64,000 nt of DNA from Ruegeria lacuscaerulensis (GTDB taxonomy: Bacteria; Pseudomonadota; Alphaproteobacteria; Rhodobacterales; Rhodobacteraceae): contig NZ_WQGO01000002.1 of NCBI RefSeq assembly GCF_013034685.1, forward strand, positions 62,001 through 126,000, given 5' to 3'. The position numbers and the translations under genes are program-made. The notes under the pieces are model-generated. The model was not told where the DNA came from, ran no database searches, and worked only from the letters and a program-made list of their open reading frames with translations. Below are positions 63,009-64,000 of this stretch, in pieces. How positions within the stretch are numbered: position 1 is the stretch's first letter; each line of letters opens with the position of its first letter.

Positions 63009-64000
63009 CCAAGACGCGCTCGATGAGCTTGACGGCCTATCGCGTCCTGTCTTGGGGGGTGTCCAGCGCAGGAGACACCGCCTACGCCCCACGCCCCGGG
63101 GGTGAATTGATCTGGATACATATCGGCGCACGGGATCGGCAGCGGGCAGTGGTTGATTTTTGTCAACGCCTGCAACAGGTCCGACCCGATCTGTCGATCC
63201 TGTTGACGGCCCCGCCGGATGCAGACCTGTCTCGCTGGCCGTCGGGCGACTTTCCCCTGATCAACCTGCCATCCGAACAGACCGGCGCCGCGCGCGCCTT
63301 TCTAGAGCATTGGCGCCCAGATATCGGCCTTTGGATTGGCGGCGGGCTGATGCCCAACCTGATCACGCGGGCGCAGGAAAGGGGCATCCCTCTGATCCTT
63401 GCCGAAGCCGCCTATCACTTCAACATCGCACCGGGTGGACGCTGGCTGCCAGACCTGACCCGACTGACCTTCGACAGTTTCACCTCCATCCTAACCACGA
63501 ATAACGAAGCCGCCCGGCAAATCCGCCGGCTGGGTATCTCGTCCTCGAAAGTGGGCACAGCTCCGCCCCTTCTGGTCAGCCCCAACCCCCGCCCCTGGCC
63601 TGAGGATGAGTTAATCGAGATGACGCATGCCCTGTCTGGTCGCCCCGTGTGGCTGGCTTCCTGGGTGCAGGACAAGGAATTCATCTCGGTTCTCAGCGCC
63701 CATAGGCAAGCGACCCGAATGCTGCCCAGGCTGGCCCTTGTGCTGCATGTCGCGGATATCTACGAGGCAGCCCCGCTGCACCGACGGCTTGAGGCGATGG
63801 ACCTGCGCTGCGTCAACTGGGATGAAGGCGGAACAATCGAGGACAACACGCAGGTGATCCTGTCCTCGGATGCCGAAGCTTTGGGTCTCTGGCAGCGCGT
63901 TTCGGCCGTGACCTTCATCGGCAGCACGCTGGAGCGGGGGTCAGGCGGGCAGGATCCGTTGATTGCGACTGCCCTGGGCTCGGCGGTTATTCACGGCCAG
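63005..64000 (+). CDS. Divergent Kdo-transferase (WaaA)-like glycosyltransferase, N-terminal part (cut by window end)
   Basis: 332 codons to the window edge, frame open. It resembles the two-domain GT-B fold of WaaA: RPDIGLWIGGGLMPNLITRA parallels the WaaA ETELWPN-type region, and TFIGSTLERGSGGQDPLIATAL parallels the GGSLVPxGGQNPLEPA donor-site loop. The N-terminal membrane anchor of WaaA is absent. At the position of the catalytic Glu (SVGE in WaaA) the sequence reads HIGARDRQRAVV, so that residue is missing by my alignment. It may be a paralogue with a changed role. Overlaps the phosphatase stop as ATGA. Confidence 0.75.
   Translation, partial: MTKTRSMSLTAYRVLSWGVSSAGDTAYAPRPGGELIWIHIGARDRQRAVVDFCQRLQQVRPDLSILLTAPPDADLSRWPSGDFPLINLPSEQTGAARAFLEHWRPDIGLWIGGGLMPNLITRAQERGIPLILAEAAYHFNIAPGGRWLPDLTRLTFDSFTSILTTNNEAARQIRRLGISSSKVGTAPPLLVSPNPRPWPEDELIEMTHALSGRPVWLASWVQDKEFISVLSAHRQATRMLPRLALVLHVADIYEAAPLHRRLEAMDLRCVNWDEGGTIEDNTQVILSSDAEALGLWQRVSAVTFIGSTLERGSGGQDPLIATALGSAVIHGQ

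Overview
The window is GC-rich, gene-dense chromosomal DNA from an alphaproteobacterium, most likely a marine member of the Rhodobacteraceae (Roseobacter group). The evidence is the xsc-pta-soeABC taurine/sulfonate block, a Rhodobacter-type porin, the leuS-lptE-holA overlap chain, split MnmC functions, DUF2125 and DUF3576 proteins and a WaaA-like gene after pmbA-cysQ. The genus cannot be fixed from the sequence alone. I see no rRNA, tRNA, CRISPR array, insertion sequence or prophage. No gene-free stretch exceeds 300 bases.

Layout. Positions 1-6691 hold the 3' part of a sulfonate operon: Xsc splits sulfoacetaldehyde to acetyl phosphate and sulfite, Pta makes acetyl-CoA, and SoeABC oxidises the sulfite to sulfate. 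Positions 6790-18326 are housekeeping and stress genes: dapA, a lytic transglycosylase, two DMT transporters, tRNA-modification genes, an OmpA-like lipoprotein, a WYL regulator, a pseudouridine synthase and an SGNH hydrolase. Positions 18603-28128 form a minus-strand array of eight genes that looks like a demethylation/C1 pathway for an N-methylated compound: two paralogous 815-817 residue DAO-GcvT flavoproteins, a betaine-homocysteine-methyltransferase-like protein, an MDR dehydrogenase, a GFA-family protein, a LysE exporter, a GlxA/GbdR-like AraC regulator and an XRE-cupin regulator. This is the best candidate here for a poorly described system.

Positions 28216-46069 contain a methionine-sulfoxide reductase, a thiolase, an RsbV/RsbW partner-switching pair, a gamma-glutamyltransferase, hspQ, lolA, ftsK, an aminotransferase, an amidase, a UbiH-type hydroxylase, trm112, a Lon-substrate-domain protein, a YbbN-like thioredoxin, exonuclease III and a nitronate monooxygenase. 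Positions 46319-64000 contain an OmpR-type regulator, ribA, an L,D-transpeptidase, a YggS protein, a porin, leuS-lptE-holA, a VOC/enoyl-CoA hydratase/SDR operon, a DUF2125 protein, pmbA, a CysQ-like phosphatase and the start of a divergent WaaA homologue.

Between genes, four copies of a repeat family (GC-rich hairpins plus a core like CCCGGAATATTTTTGGCCAGATGAAGA) lie at 4984-5034, 6697-6767, 18471-18595 and 28982-29047; the first sits inside the soe operon. Several intrinsic terminators and candidate operators are listed. Function calls rest on motif recognition by eye, not on database searches, and starts were chosen from Shine-Dalgarno position, gene overlaps and known family N-termini.
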